Source: a bacterium BMS3Abin14 (lineage in GTDB: Bacteria; BMS3Abin14). From it: a stretch of 39,388 bases of DNA. The DNA is taken from NCBI GenBank assembly GCA_002897695.1, contig BDTG01000034.1, positions 1 through 39,388 of the forward strand, in the 5' to 3' direction. Under the pieces are notes generated by a model. That model made no database searches and was not told where the DNA came from. It saw only the letters and a list, made by a program, of their open reading frames with translations. The translations under genes were made by a program, and so were the position numbers. Shown piece by piece: positions 30,685-39,013 of this stretch; the stretch's first letter is position 1; the number at the start of each line of letters is the position of its first letter.

Positions 30685-31473
30685 ATGAGGATGGGGAAAG
30701 TCAAAAAGGCCTTTCTGTCGGTATTATGCGTCATCATCCCCATGATCAACATCCTGGCGCCGAAAGCAGCCGGCGCTGTGACCTCCAGAGAGATTCTGGA
30801 GAAGGTCGACGACCTGTGGCGGGGCGAATCCAGCTACGCCGAGATGTCCATGGAGGTGATCACTGTCCACTGGAAGAGGTCGTTAAAGATCAAGGCGTGG
30901 TCACTGGGGAAGGACTACTCTCTCCTCGTCATCACATATCCGCCCAGGGAAAGGGGAGTCGCCACCCTTAAAACCAAAAAGGAGATCTGGAACTACCTCC
31001 CGAGGGTCAACAGGGTCATCAAGGTGCCCACCTCGATGATGATGGCCGGGTGGATGGGCAGTCACTTTACCAATGACGATCTCGTAAAAGAGAGCAGGAT
31101 GTCCGAAGATTACGACTCCAGGATTACCTTCGAGGGAAAACGGGGGGGGATGCCGGTCTATGAGATCACCCTGATCCCGAAACCGGACGCCCCTGTGGTA
31201 TGGGGAAAGATCCTGATCACCGTTCGCCGGGATGAACTGATCCCGATAACCTCGCTGTATTACGATGAGGACGGAAACCTGGCCAGGACCATGACCTTTT
31301 CCGACGTGACGCGATTCGGCGGACGGAGTCTCCCGGCGACCATGACACTGATCCCCGCCGACAAACCGACCGAGAGAACGGTTATCCATTACAACGAAAT
31401 AAAGTTCGGACTTGGACTGAAGAAGGATTTTTTCTCCATCCGCAACCTGTCCCGCAGAGACCTGTCCCAATGA
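30685..31473 (+). CDS. LolA-like outer-membrane lipoprotein-sorting protein
   Basis: 262 residues from the ATG at 30685 (MRMGKVKKAFL), 7 nt after AAGGG; an ATG at 30691 is possible. A signal peptide ends near AAGA. The mature part has the LolA/LppX half-barrel strands: YAEMSMEVITVHWKRSLKIKAWS, DYSLLVITYPPRERGVATLK, IWNYLPRVNRVIKVP, then SLYYDEDGNLARTMTFSDV and ATMTLIPADKPTERTVIHYNEI. Such proteins shuttle a lipid or lipoprotein across the periplasm. The stop overlaps the next ATG by 4 nt, and the neighbours supply the ABC parts, so it likely serves that transporter rather than general Lol sorting. Confidence 0.85.
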   Translation: MRMGKVKKAFLSVLCVIIPMINILAPKAAGAVTSREILEKVDDLWRGESSYAEMSMEVITVHWKRSLKIKAWSLGKDYSLLVITYPPRERGVATLKTKKEIWNYLPRVNRVIKVPTSMMMAGWMGSHFTNDDLVKESRMSEDYDSRITFEGKRGGMPVYEITLIPKPDAPVVWGKILITVRRDELIPITSLYYDEDGNLARTMTFSDVTRFGGRSLPATMTLIPADKPTERTVIHYNEIKFGLGLKKDFFSIRNLSRRDLSQ

Positions 31474-32699
31474 CCATTCTGAGGATCTCATGGCGCAACC
31501 TCTGGAGAAATCCGCGGCGTACAGGAATTACCGTCTTCTCCATGTCCTTCGGCCTGACCATGATGATCGTTGCGTATGCACTCATGGACGGGATGTACGG
31601 CCAGATGGTTCAGTTTGCCACCGTTCTGGGTACGGGCCATATCCAGATTCACAAACCAGGGTATCTCGATAACCGCTCCCTTTACGAAACCATCGACAAA
31701 CCCGAAGCGGTCCTGAGAGTCGTGGACTCCGCCAACGAAGGGTGGGCGGCCCCGAGGTCCTATGCCACCGCCCTGGTAAGTTCGGGCCCCCAGTCCGCCG
31801 GAGGCTACATATGGGGGATCGACCCGTCAAGGGAAAGGCGGGTAACGGATTTTCAACATCACCTGGAAAGCGGGGTCTTCCTGTCCGAGGGAGGGAGAGG
31901 AAAGGTCGTTCTGGGCCATAACCTTGCGAAAACCCTGTCCGTAGGCCCCGGGGATGAAGTCGTCCTTCTGGCCCAGGCTGCCGACGGGTCCCTCGGCAAT
32001 GCCATCTACACGGTTTCAGGGGTCCTTCAGAGCATAGGAGAAACTATCGACCGGACTGGAGTCCTCATGGACATTCGCGACATGGATGACCTGATGGTGC
32101 TCCACGGAAAAATACACGAAGTAGCTGTGCGCCTCGCAAGGCCCGACAGACTGGCCGAAGCGTTGTCGCGTTTCAAAACCCTCATGGCCCCCATGGGGCT
32201 CGAGGTAAAAAGCTGGAGGGAGCTTCTCCCTGGACTTTCGGAAGTCCTGAAATTGAGCTCCACCAGCACCACTATTGTGCTTTTCATCATCTTCGCCGTG
32301 GCATCCCTGGGCATCGTCAATACTCAGCTAATGGCCCTCTTTGAAAGGACCAGGGAGATCGGGGTCATGAGAGCTCTGGGACTGGGGCCAATACCTGTCG
32401 CGGCTATTGTTTTCCTTGAGACCATTTTCATGACCATCATCTCCGCTGTTGCCGGCGGAGTCGGCGGAGCCCTCTGGTCCTGGTACCTCGAAGTCTACGG
32501 CTGGGACATCAGCAACTTTGGAGGCTCCTTCGCCTACGCGGGTGTGACTTTCGACCCCCATCTCCGTGCCAGTCTCACGCTTACAGCTGTCGTTCAATCC
32601 GTTGAGATAATGCTGGTAGTCAGTATGCTGGCCACGATTTACCCTCTATTCAAGGCAGCCCGCATCACCCCGGCCACCGCGGTTGGAAGGGGGCGTTAA
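31470..32699 (+). CDS. FtsX/LolCE-type ABC transporter permease 1
   Basis: 409 residues. The N-terminal TM follows the typical RISWRNLWRNPRRTGITVFSMSFG motif, then a large periplasmic MacB-like domain (about 45-265) and three C-terminal TMs with the coupling segment LMALFERTREIGVMRALGLG. This topology fits type VII (mechanotransmission) ABC exporters such as LolCDE and MacB, which extract or move substrates on the periplasmic side. It overlaps the LolA-like gene (ATGA) and would pair with permease 2 and the ATPase at 34076. Confidence 0.9.
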   Translation: MTILRISWRNLWRNPRRTGITVFSMSFGLTMMIVAYALMDGMYGQMVQFATVLGTGHIQIHKPGYLDNRSLYETIDKPEAVLRVVDSANEGWAAPRSYATALVSSGPQSAGGYIWGIDPSRERRVTDFQHHLESGVFLSEGGRGKVVLGHNLAKTLSVGPGDEVVLLAQAADGSLGNAIYTVSGVLQSIGETIDRTGVLMDIRDMDDLMVLHGKIHEVAVRLARPDRLAEALSRFKTLMAPMGLEVKSWRELLPGLSEVLKLSSTSTTIVLFIIFAVASLGIVNTQLMALFERTREIGVMRALGLGPIPVAAIVFLETIFMTIISAVAGGVGGALWSWYLEVYGWDISNFGGSFAYAGVTFDPHLRASLTLTAVVQSVEIMLVVSMLATIYPLFKAARITPATAVGRGR

Positions 32700-32705
32700 T
32701 GGATG

Positions 32706-32825
32706 ACTTCTTGCGAAGTTATCCACGCGCCCATTTAAGGGCGCGCAAATCGAAGATTTGTGAGGAAAGTGAAAATGACACTTTTCGCTTTCCGTGGAGT
32801 AAAAAGCCATGAAGGGACTTTTTAC
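32706..32825. repeat. Mosaic of five consecutive short hairpins between the two permease genes
   Basis: In order: ACTTC/GAAGT (32706-32719), CGCGCCC/GGGCGCG (32726-32745), CAAATC/GATTTG (32746-32760), AAAGTG/CACTTT (32766-32784) and GTAAAAAG/CTTTTTAC (32799-32825). Nearly every base between the permease genes is palindromic, like a bacterial interspersed mosaic element. The first hairpin recurs at 35937-35950 and the last is related to 19456-19482 and 27741-27775. The last hairpin encloses the ATG of permease 2. Confidence 0.7.
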
Positions 32826-34065
32826 GACCCGGCCAATGATTATCGGCCTCGCCGCGAGGAACCTTCGCCGCTACCTTCGAAGGACCCTGATCACAACAGT
32901 GGGAATCGCGCTTGGGACCGCCCTTTCACTATTTTCCATGGGCCTTGGCGACGGCGGGCACAACCAGATGATCGAAAACGGCGTGCGTATCGGCCAGGGG
33001 CATCTGACCGTCCAGCCCAAAGGCTACCTGCAATCCCCTTCCCCCTCTCTTTTTATCCGGAACCCCGGCCCGATCCTCTCCGCTCTGAAATCCAATCCGG
33101 GGGTCAGGGAGGTTTTTCCAAGAATTCGCGGTGAGGGGATTCTGGCCACAGCAGCCGGCTCCGAGGGGATCCTGTTTCAGGGGGTAGACCCGAACCTGAA
33201 GGCAGAGGGAGCGATATTCAAAAGGAGCATGAAGGAAGGCGCCTTTCTCGATAGCACAGGCCGCCATAACCTGGTGATAGGGGAAAAGCTTGCCAAGCGC
33301 CTTAATTTGAAAGTAGGGAAAAAAGCGGTTCTCACCGCCCAGGATGCCGGCGGCGAGATAACCAGCGTCCTGCTGCGGGTGAAGGGAATCTTTCAGACCG
33401 GGTCCTCGTCCATCGACGGGGCGGTTTGCCTCCTTCCCCTTGGGATACTCCAGAAAACCCTCGGCATGGGCAAGGGGGTGACGTCCCTGGCCATTTACCT
33501 GTCCAACCCATATCAGCAGAACGCCGTGTTCAGGGAGCTAGATAAAATGCTCCCCGACGGGCCTGACGTCCTTCTCCCATGGCAGAAGCTCCAGCCTCAG
33601 ATGAGGGATTTCGTCATAATCGACAACGTGTTCGGCTACCTGACCTATGGCATCGTCCTTTTCATCGTCTCCATCGGGGTATTGAACACCGTGCTCATGT
33701 CCGTAATGGAACGAAAGAGGGAGATCGGAATCCTTGCGGCGCTGGGCATGGAAAATGGAGCTATCCTCAGGATGATTCTGCTGGAGACGACCTTTCTCAC
33801 CCTGTTAGGGATAGGGGGGGGGCTCATCCTCGGACTGGGGGTCAACTGGTACTTCTCTGTCCACGGCCTTGACCTCAGGTCCTTTTCCTCCGAGAGCTGG
33901 AACCTTGCCGGGACAGTCGTGGATCCCATCATGTACTCCCAGCTCCGGCCTCACCGGATACTCCAGCTCTGTCTTGCGGTTCTCGGCCTCACACTGACAA
34001 TGGGGATATATCCGGCATGGAAAGCCTCACACATAGAACCGGTGGAAGCGATGGAAAAACCATGA
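32809..34065 (+). CDS. FtsX/LolCE-type ABC transporter permease 2
   Basis: 418 residues. It has the same plan as permease 1: GLAARNLRRYLRRTLITTVGIALG as first TM, a periplasmic domain, then TMs with LNTVLMSVMERKREIGILAALGM. The ATG at 32809 has GGAG 11 nt upstream but lies within a repeat hairpin; the first nine residues (MKGLFTTRP) come from the repeat, and an ATG at 32836 starts exactly where family similarity begins. The two permeases are diverged paralogues, suggesting a heterodimeric LolC/LolE-like exporter. Confidence 0.9.
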   Translation: MKGLFTTRPMIIGLAARNLRRYLRRTLITTVGIALGTALSLFSMGLGDGGHNQMIENGVRIGQGHLTVQPKGYLQSPSPSLFIRNPGPILSALKSNPGVREVFPRIRGEGILATAAGSEGILFQGVDPNLKAEGAIFKRSMKEGAFLDSTGRHNLVIGEKLAKRLNLKVGKKAVLTAQDAGGEITSVLLRVKGIFQTGSSSIDGAVCLLPLGILQKTLGMGKGVTSLAIYLSNPYQQNAVFRELDKMLPDGPDVLLPWQKLQPQMRDFVIIDNVFGYLTYGIVLFIVSIGVLNTVLMSVMERKREIGILAALGMENGAILRMILLETTFLTLLGIGGGLILGLGVNWYFSVHGLDLRSFSSESWNLAGTVVDPIMYSQLRPHRILQLCLAVLGLTLTMGIYPAWKASHIEPVEAMEKP

Positions 34066-34075
34066 GGAGTAATTA

Positions 34076-34768
34076 ATGTCCATCATCAAGACGGAAAACC
34101 TGACCCGCACCTACCAACAGGGAACTATCGAGGTCCACGCCATCAGGAACGTCACCCTTGACATCGGGAGAGGGGAGTTCGCCGTGATCGCCGGGCCTTC
34201 CGGATCGGGCAAGACGACCCTACTGAACCTCGTCGGAGCCCTGGATCGACCTACATCCGGGAAAATCTGGCTGGACGACCGGGAGTACAGCACCCTTTCC
34301 AGGATGGAACGGTCGAGACTCAGACGGGACCACATCGGATTCATCTTCCAGTTCTACAACCTGATTCCCGTTCTGACGGCCTACGAAAACGCCGAATTCG
34401 TACTCCTCCTCCAGAGGGTGCCCGAAAAGCTCCGAAAGGAAAAGGTGATGATGCTCCTGTCGAAGGTGGGCCTGGAAGGGCTCGAACGCAGAAAACCCCA
34501 CGAACTGTCCGGGGGGCAGCAACAGAGGGTCGCTATAGCGCGGGCGCTTGCATCCGATCCTGACCTCGTCCTTGCCGATGAACCCACAGCCAACCTCGAC
34601 AGCCACACGGAACAGGGGCTCATGGACCTCATGGAAACTCTCAATGAGGAAATGGGAACGACCTTTCTTTTCTCGTCCCACGATCCCGAGGTCATCGCGC
34701 GGGCGCACAGGTTCATCGGCTTGAGAGACGGTGAGGTTGTGAAGGATACTCTTGTGGGCCGCGATTAA
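34076..34768 (+). CDS. LolD/MacB-type ABC transporter ATPase
   Basis: 230 residues. Walker A GPSGSGKTTLLN, Q-loop FQFYNLIPVLTAYEN, signature LSGGQQQRVAIARAL, Walker B LVLADEPTANLD and the H-loop FSSHDPEV are intact. LIPVLTAYEN is the segment that separates the LolD/MacB group from other ABC ATPases. The ATG at 34076 has GAGGAG 7 nt upstream. It would energise permeases 1 and 2. Confidence 0.95.
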   Translation: MSIIKTENLTRTYQQGTIEVHAIRNVTLDIGRGEFAVIAGPSGSGKTTLLNLVGALDRPTSGKIWLDDREYSTLSRMERSRLRRDHIGFIFQFYNLIPVLTAYENAEFVLLLQRVPEKLRKEKVMMLLSKVGLEGLERRKPHELSGGQQQRVAIARALASDPDLVLADEPTANLDSHTEQGLMDLMETLNEEMGTTFLFSSHDPEVIARAHRFIGLRDGEVVKDTLVGRD

Positions 34769-35930
34769 GTTGTCAAACAGGTCCCCTGCCCTCTTCCTGG
34801 CTCTGGCCTGGATAATATTAACGGTCTCTCCGGCGGCAGCCTGGACGGGGTTCGAGCTGGACGGGCTGGGGAGCTGGGCCACCGCAGCATATCTCCCTTC
34901 GGAAGCCTCCGACGGCTTCACCCGGTGGGAGGTGTCGGGCCGCTTCATGGCTCAGGAAACAGCGGGCGATCTATTCCTGGAAGTCCACGCACTGGCAGGC
35001 ATGACGGGGTGGTCAAACTCGAGTGGGCGGCCTGTCTCCTCCTCAACATCCATGTTCCGCTCCCTGGACCTGGAGACCAGCGGCACTCCTCGGAACAATA
35101 CCATTGCATTCTCCGAGATCGACCGTCTACTGATAACCCTGAATCATCAAAAGTTTCGTCTTACCCTGGGCCGCCAGGCGGTAACATGGGGAAACGCCTT
35201 TTACTTCAACATCGAGGACCTTTTCGGCACTTTTTCCCTCGCGGACATTTCAAGGCTCCACAAACCCGGGATGGATGCAGCCCTTTTGACCTTTTCCATG
35301 GGAAGCTTCTCTGAATTTACCATAGTGGGCGTTCCCCGGGGAAACGCATCCGGGAGCGGCGCAGGTTATCTTTTTCTCCCGGCCGGCGGCGGCACCTTGA
35401 CACTGGTCGGAGGATTGATTGCCGGGGACATCGAGGCCGGGGGAGGATACACCCTCGACGTTTCGGGAACAAAACTCTTCACACAGGCCCTATATACCTA
35501 TCCAGAGGGAGAAAATGCATTCTGGCAGGTCACCGCCGGGGTCGAAAACCAGCTCGGGACTTTAACCCATCTCCTAGGGGAACTGCATTATAACGGCTGG
35601 GGTTCCACAGACACCGGAGCATACTCGGCCATGAGGATCTCCGACCGCTTTGTCGATGGTCGGACCCTGACAGTTGGAAGATGGAACGCTGCCCTTGATT
35701 TATCCTTGCAGTTGACCCCTCTTTTCACCGGTCATTCGGTGGCATTCGTTAACCTGACCGATCCAAGTGTACTGCTGAGGCTGTACGGATTGTACTCCCT
35801 GTCGGACGTCTCCCAGTTCATCGGCGGAATAAATTACGGGCTCGGTAATTCGCCGGAGGGGTTGACCATCAACAGCGAGTATGGTGGTGTGCCGTTGACT
35901 GTCAACCTGGAACTTGTGGTGGATTTTTAG
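34752..35930 (+). CDS. Putative beta-barrel outer-membrane protein of the export cluster
   Basis: 392 residues from a TTG at 34752, overlapping the ATPase end by 17 nt. A signal peptide (LSNRSPALFLALAWIILTVSPAAA) is followed by alternating amphipathic strands rich in Gly, Thr and aromatic residues (FRLTLGRQAVTWGNAFYFNIEDLF, LTLVGGLIAGDIEAGGGYTL). It ends in Phe (LELVVDF), the usual outer-membrane insertion signal. The LGRQAVTWG element recalls DUF1302-like porins that accompany LolA-like/MMPL lipid exporters. Function is inferred from the neighbours: a receiving or exit point in the outer membrane. Confidence 0.75.
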   Translation: MWAAIKLSNRSPALFLALAWIILTVSPAAAWTGFELDGLGSWATAAYLPSEASDGFTRWEVSGRFMAQETAGDLFLEVHALAGMTGWSNSSGRPVSSSTSMFRSLDLETSGTPRNNTIAFSEIDRLLITLNHQKFRLTLGRQAVTWGNAFYFNIEDLFGTFSLADISRLHKPGMDAALLTFSMGSFSEFTIVGVPRGNASGSGAGYLFLPAGGGTLTLVGGLIAGDIEAGGGYTLDVSGTKLFTQALYTYPEGENAFWQVTAGVENQLGTLTHLLGELHYNGWGSTDTGAYSAMRISDRFVDGRTLTVGRWNAALDLSLQLTPLFTGHSVAFVNLTDPSVLLRLYGLYSLSDVSQFIGGINYGLGNSPEGLTINSEYGGVPLTVNLELVVDF

Positions 35931-35936
35931 GGAACG

Positions 35937-35950
35937 ACTTCTCGTGAAGT
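35937..35950. repeat. ACTTC-TCGT-GAAGT hairpin, second copy of the mosaic's first module
   Basis: ACTTC, 4-nt loop, GAAGT then TAT, located 7 nt after the barrel gene stop. It is the same module as 32706-32719, which lies 7 nt after the permease 1 stop. Confidence 0.5.
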
Positions 35951-35993
35951 TATTAAGGTTGCGGGGCTGTTTTTTCCTGCTACACTTGAATGG

Positions 35994-36548
35994 TTGGAGG
36001 ACGTTTTGGGTGAGCGCAACCGGGCTTTTGCGGCCGTGCTTCCCAGGCATGTGGGAAGCGTTGCCCGCAGCAGGTGGATTCCATGGTCATGGATTCTTGA
36101 GCGTCACTTTGCCTCCTCCATGGAACCCCTTCTGGCACTCTTCGGAGCCTACCGTTTCATCGACTCCAGGATCGACCTGAAGCGGCTTTCCTCCTTGGCT
36201 GAGACCCCCGGTCCGACGACCTGTCGCAGATGTGGTTCCTGCTGTGCGGAACTCAACCCGGGGCCTTTCGAGACTTGGGAATATGACTTCTGGACCAGGC
36301 ACGACTCCCTGATCCGCTACTTCGTTCAACCGGTTGATAATGGACAGGGGAACTGTCAGCGTTACGAGGGTTGGTACTATGACGGGGTCCGACTCAGGAT
36401 GTGCCCCCTGTTATTTACCAACGGTTCGAAATCCATGGCTTTCTGCTCCACTTATCACCAGGGTCCCGGCCACAGGCCTGAGGCGTGCGAGCAATTTCGC
36501 CCCAACTATCCCCACTGCGAGATCTCGCAAATGCCGCTGGTGTATTAA
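35994..36548 (+). CDS. YkgJ-family Cys-cluster protein (putative zinc/iron chelating)
   Basis: About 184 residues. [24 protein letters not shown] starts the CxxCxxCC cluster (residues about 77-84), and further Cys lie in [20 protein letters not shown] and [12 protein letters not shown]. The family is proposed to hold a metal or Fe-S centre; its role is unsettled. The start is uncertain: TTG at 35994, or TTG at 36006 with GGAGG 5 nt upstream. It may be the last gene of the export cluster or independent. Confidence 0.72.
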   Translation: MEDVLGERNRAFAAVLPRHVGSVARSRWIPWSWILERHFASSMEPLLALFGAYRFIDSRIDLKRLSSLAETPGPTTCRRCGSCCAELNPGPFETWEYDFWTRHDSLIRYFVQPVDNGQGNCQRYEGWYYDGVRLRMCPLLFTNGSKSMAFCSTYHQGPGHRPEACEQFRPNYPHCEISQMPLVY

Positions 36549-36574
36549 TAGTCCAGAGTCCAGAGGATAAAGAA

Positions 36575-36607
36575 CGGTGTGGGCGTGTGGGCGTTTGGGA
36601 GTATGGG
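36575..36607 (+). repeat. Short tandem 8-bp repeat
   Basis: GTGTGGGC, GTGTGGGC, GTTTGGGA and GTATGGGA in series, directly before the aldo/keto reductase ribosome-binding site. AGTCCAGAGTCCAGAG lies just upstream (36549-36564). Confidence 0.6.
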
Positions 36608-36637
36608 AGCGTCAGGCACGTGACTAAAGGAGTCATT

Positions 36638-37636
36638 ATGAAAACAAGAAGATTGGGAAATCGGGGATTGGCCGTGTCGGCCATGGGCCTCGGATGCATG
36701 GGGATGTCCGAGTTCTACGGTCCGAGCGAGGAGGCCGAGTCTATCGCCACTATCCGCCGAGCCCTTGACCTCGGCATTACGTTCCTGGACACCGCCGACA
36801 TATACGGCATGGGGCATAACGAGGGTCTGGTGGGCCGGGCTGTAGCGGGGATACGGGACCGTTTCGTCATCGCCACCAAATTCGGCATCCTCAGGGGGGA
36901 GGACAAAAGCTTCCGTGGCGTGAACGGAAGGCCGGAATACGTCCGCTCCGCCTGCGAGGGCAGCCTGAGACGGTTGGGGATGGATCACATCGACCTTTAC
37001 TACCAGCACCGGGTGGATCCCGAGGTTCCCATCGAGGACACGGTGGGCGCCATGTCGCGGCTCGTAGAGGAGGGCAAGGTCAGGTACCTCGGGCTCAGCG
37101 AGGCGGGGCCCGAAACCCTCCGCAGGGCGAATGCGGTTCATCCCATCTCGGCCCTTCAGACCGAATATTCGCTCTGGTCGCGAGACCCCGAAGAAAAGAT
37201 ACTCCCTGCCTGCCGGGAACTGGGTATAGGATTTGTCGCCTATAGCCCGCTGGGGCGTGCCTTCCTTGCGGGAAAATTTACAAGCCGGGAGGATTTTGCC
37301 GTGGAAGGGGACTCGCGTCTCGCGCGGTTCCCAAGGTTCCGGGAAGAGGAAAATTTCCAAAGGAACCTCGAACTATTAGACGGGCTTAAGGACCTCGCCT
37401 CCAGGAAGGGGTTTACCCCCGCCCAGGTAGCTCTGGCCTGGGTTATGGCGCAGGGAAAGGACATAGTTCCCATACCGGGCACCCGGCGCCGGACCCATCT
37501 GGAGGAGAACGTCAAGGCACTGGCCATCCCCCTTTCCCAAGAAGATAAAGTCATACTTAGCGAAGCTTTTCCGCCCGGCGCGGCCGCAGGCACCCGTTAC
37601 GATGAACGGGGAATGGGGACGGTGGAAGAAAACTGA
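36638..37636 (+). CDS. Aldo/keto reductase
   Basis: 332 residues from the ATG at 36638, 5 nt after AAAGGAG. The (beta/alpha)8 barrel motifs include [26 protein letters not shown] (catalytic Asp and Tyr), VIATKFG (Lys), YYQHRVD (His), [14 protein letters not shown] and the NADPH-binding [14 protein letters not shown]. It is closest to the YajO/YakC-like (AKR13) group acting on aldehydes with NADPH. The natural substrate cannot be told from sequence. Monocistronic by position. Confidence 0.94.
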   Translation: MKTRRLGNRGLAVSAMGLGCMGMSEFYGPSEEAESIATIRRALDLGITFLDTADIYGMGHNEGLVGRAVAGIRDRFVIATKFGILRGEDKSFRGVNGRPEYVRSACEGSLRRLGMDHIDLYYQHRVDPEVPIEDTVGAMSRLVEEGKVRYLGLSEAGPETLRRANAVHPISALQTEYSLWSRDPEEKILPACRELGIGFVAYSPLGRAFLAGKFTSREDFAVEGDSRLARFPRFREEENFQRNLELLDGLKDLASRKGFTPAQVALAWVMAQGKDIVPIPGTRRRTHLEENVKALAIPLSQEDKVILSEAFPPGAAAGTRYDERGMGTVEEN

Positions 37637-37879
37637 GTTTCGTATATAATTATGGATGGCTACCAGTCATGCGTTCCATTGAGCGATCTGCGGACCGCTC
37701 GACCGGAGGGGTATTCCCATGTCTTCACGCGGGCCTGAGAACACTCCTTTTGTCCTTCCCGCTATTTCGATATTCCTTTCCGCCGAAATCTATTACTATT
37801 CTCTCGTCCGTTAATTCCGTTTTTGTTTGGTTGCTTTATCTGAGGGAAAAACAATGTTCCGCCATAGTATTGCCGAGAG

Positions 37880-37991
37880 AAGATTCCTGAGGATCTCGCG
37901 GAGGGTCTCGTTCCACGGCGTCCTCACCGATAGGCCGTCGATCTTCCTGCCCGGATCCCTGTAGATGTCCTTTCCGACCAGGTGCTCCATG
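37880..37991 (-). pseudogene. N-terminal remnant of a coding gene (MEHLVGKDIYR...)
   Basis: From the ATG at 37991 the minus strand reads MEHLVGKDIYRDPGRKIDGL, then SVRTPWNETLREILRNL, and then degenerates. GRKIDGLSVRTPWN-type sequence is familiar as the N-terminus of some 4Fe-4S dicluster proteins of deltaproteobacteria, but only about 38 codons remain and no Cys cluster follows. No ribosome-binding site is obvious. Identity is a recollection, not a search result. Confidence 0.45.
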
Positions 37992-37993
37992 AT

Positions 37994-38443
37994 CTACTGT
38001 GCAGCAGCCCCGGCAAAATTACCAAGGGCATTCCCTATTTTCTTTATGACCTCATTACACCCCTTGATATGGTGGCGCTTCGCCAGATACTTCGGATCGT
38101 TATAGGACACCCACACCTGGCCCGCTTCATCTTTCCAGATTAACGCTTTCTGGGGAAGGTCGATGGCAATGCTCTGGCCACATTGCATCAGCGGCGAGCC
38201 AACCTTGGGATTGCCGAAGATGATCAATTCGGTTGGGCGCAGCGTTATCCCGACCTTTCGCGCCGCCTCTGCATGATTGATCCTCGCAAACACCGTCATG
38301 CCTTTTATTTTCAGGGTCTTTTCAAGGCGATCCGCTGTAGCCTGTACGTTGTGAGAGCTCTTTAAACTGATAAGGCCATTATCGGCGACAGCCGGCAAGG
38401 AGATAAAAAGAACAGATATTATACTCAGCAGCAAAATACGCAT
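37994..38443 (-). CDS. Secreted DUF302-domain protein
   Basis: 149 residues from the ATG at 38443, 7 nt after GGGAGG; a longer frame to 38518 has no family support. The signal peptide MRILLLSIISVLFISLPAVA is followed by the DUF302 core: TADRLEKTLKIKGMTVFARINHAEAARKVG, RPTELIIFGNPKVGSPLMQ, IDLPQKALIWKDEAGQVWVSYNDP. The domain binds small ligands or copper-like partners in a few studied cases; function unknown here. It is flanked on both sides by broken coding remnants. Confidence 0.88.
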   Translation of the reverse strand: MRILLLSIISVLFISLPAVADNGLISLKSSHNVQATADRLEKTLKIKGMTVFARINHAEAARKVGITLRPTELIIFGNPKVGSPLMQCGQSIAIDLPQKALIWKDEAGQVWVSYNDPKYLAKRHHIKGCNEVIKKIGNALGNFAGAAAQ

Positions 38444-38522
38444 TGTCAATCCTCCCTGGAGAATAAGTGGTGAACGCCATTGGGCCAACCTGAAAATCCC
38501 CCTACCATTTTTATTCAATCAG

Positions 38523-38687
38523 TATACCAATTACGACGAAGCAGAGGGTGAATATTACCTGGAGACCATGGAGGGCCTGCTTGACCACAAAAAAGCGCCT
38601 GCCGACTGCTTTTCCTGTGCTCGCTGCTTAAGATCGTGCAACTTCGGCGCGCTGTATTACCCTCCGTTCCGAAATTTGACCGACTGA
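38523..38687 (+). pseudogene. C-terminal remnant with a ferredoxin-like Cys cluster
   Basis: 54 codons without a start: YTNYDEAEGEYYLETMEGLL, then KAPADCFSCARCLRSCNFGAL and a short tail ending at TGA 38687. CxxCxxCxxxC is a 4Fe-4S binding pattern, but there is no start codon, ribosome-binding site or N-terminal part; the region upstream belongs to the DUF302 leader. It is probably the 3' end of a gene disrupted by the events that placed the DUF302 gene here. Confidence 0.5.
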
Positions 38688-38785
38688 TTTTATTCGGCTA
38701 CATTGAATTTTCTTGTTTATCCTGATTTATAGGCACTGTTGTTTGGAGAGGCAAACAGTTTGATTGAATCCTGGAGGGGTTAGTC

Positions 38786-39013
38786 ATGTGGCAATGGGTA
38801 ATCGTCATTGTTTCTGGCATCTGCACCTTTGCCAGTTTTTATTTAACCTTTCCTGCTTTTAGGGCTGACGACAGCGGCGCCTTTTTATTCGCAGGTTTCG
38901 GACTTTTATTCGGGGTTCCCTTCGTAATCTCTGTCATTAAGCTTTTCTCCGGGAGGAGCACAGTCTTAAAAAGGATAGATGCACAAATATCATCATTTTT
39001 CATTAATCCTTGA
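38786..39013 (+). CDS. Small two-TM membrane protein of unknown function
   Basis: 75 residues from the ATG at 38786, 8 nt after GGAGG. Two hydrophobic segments (WQWVIVIVSGICTFASFYLTF and AFLFAGFGLLFGVPFVISVIKLF) are separated by the polar FRADDSG, then a basic tail. No family recognised. A good ribosome-binding site and the clean two-TM pattern support a real gene; the surroundings are AT-rich and otherwise gene-poor. Confidence 0.6.
   Translation: MWQWVIVIVSGICTFASFYLTFPAFRADDSGAFLFAGFGLLFGVPFVISVIKLFSGRSTVLKRIDAQISSFFINP

Noticed and set aside
37669-37890. 73-codon plus-strand frame after the aldo/keto reductase
   Set aside because: No ribosome-binding site, no family resemblance, and it runs into a minus-strand coding relic.
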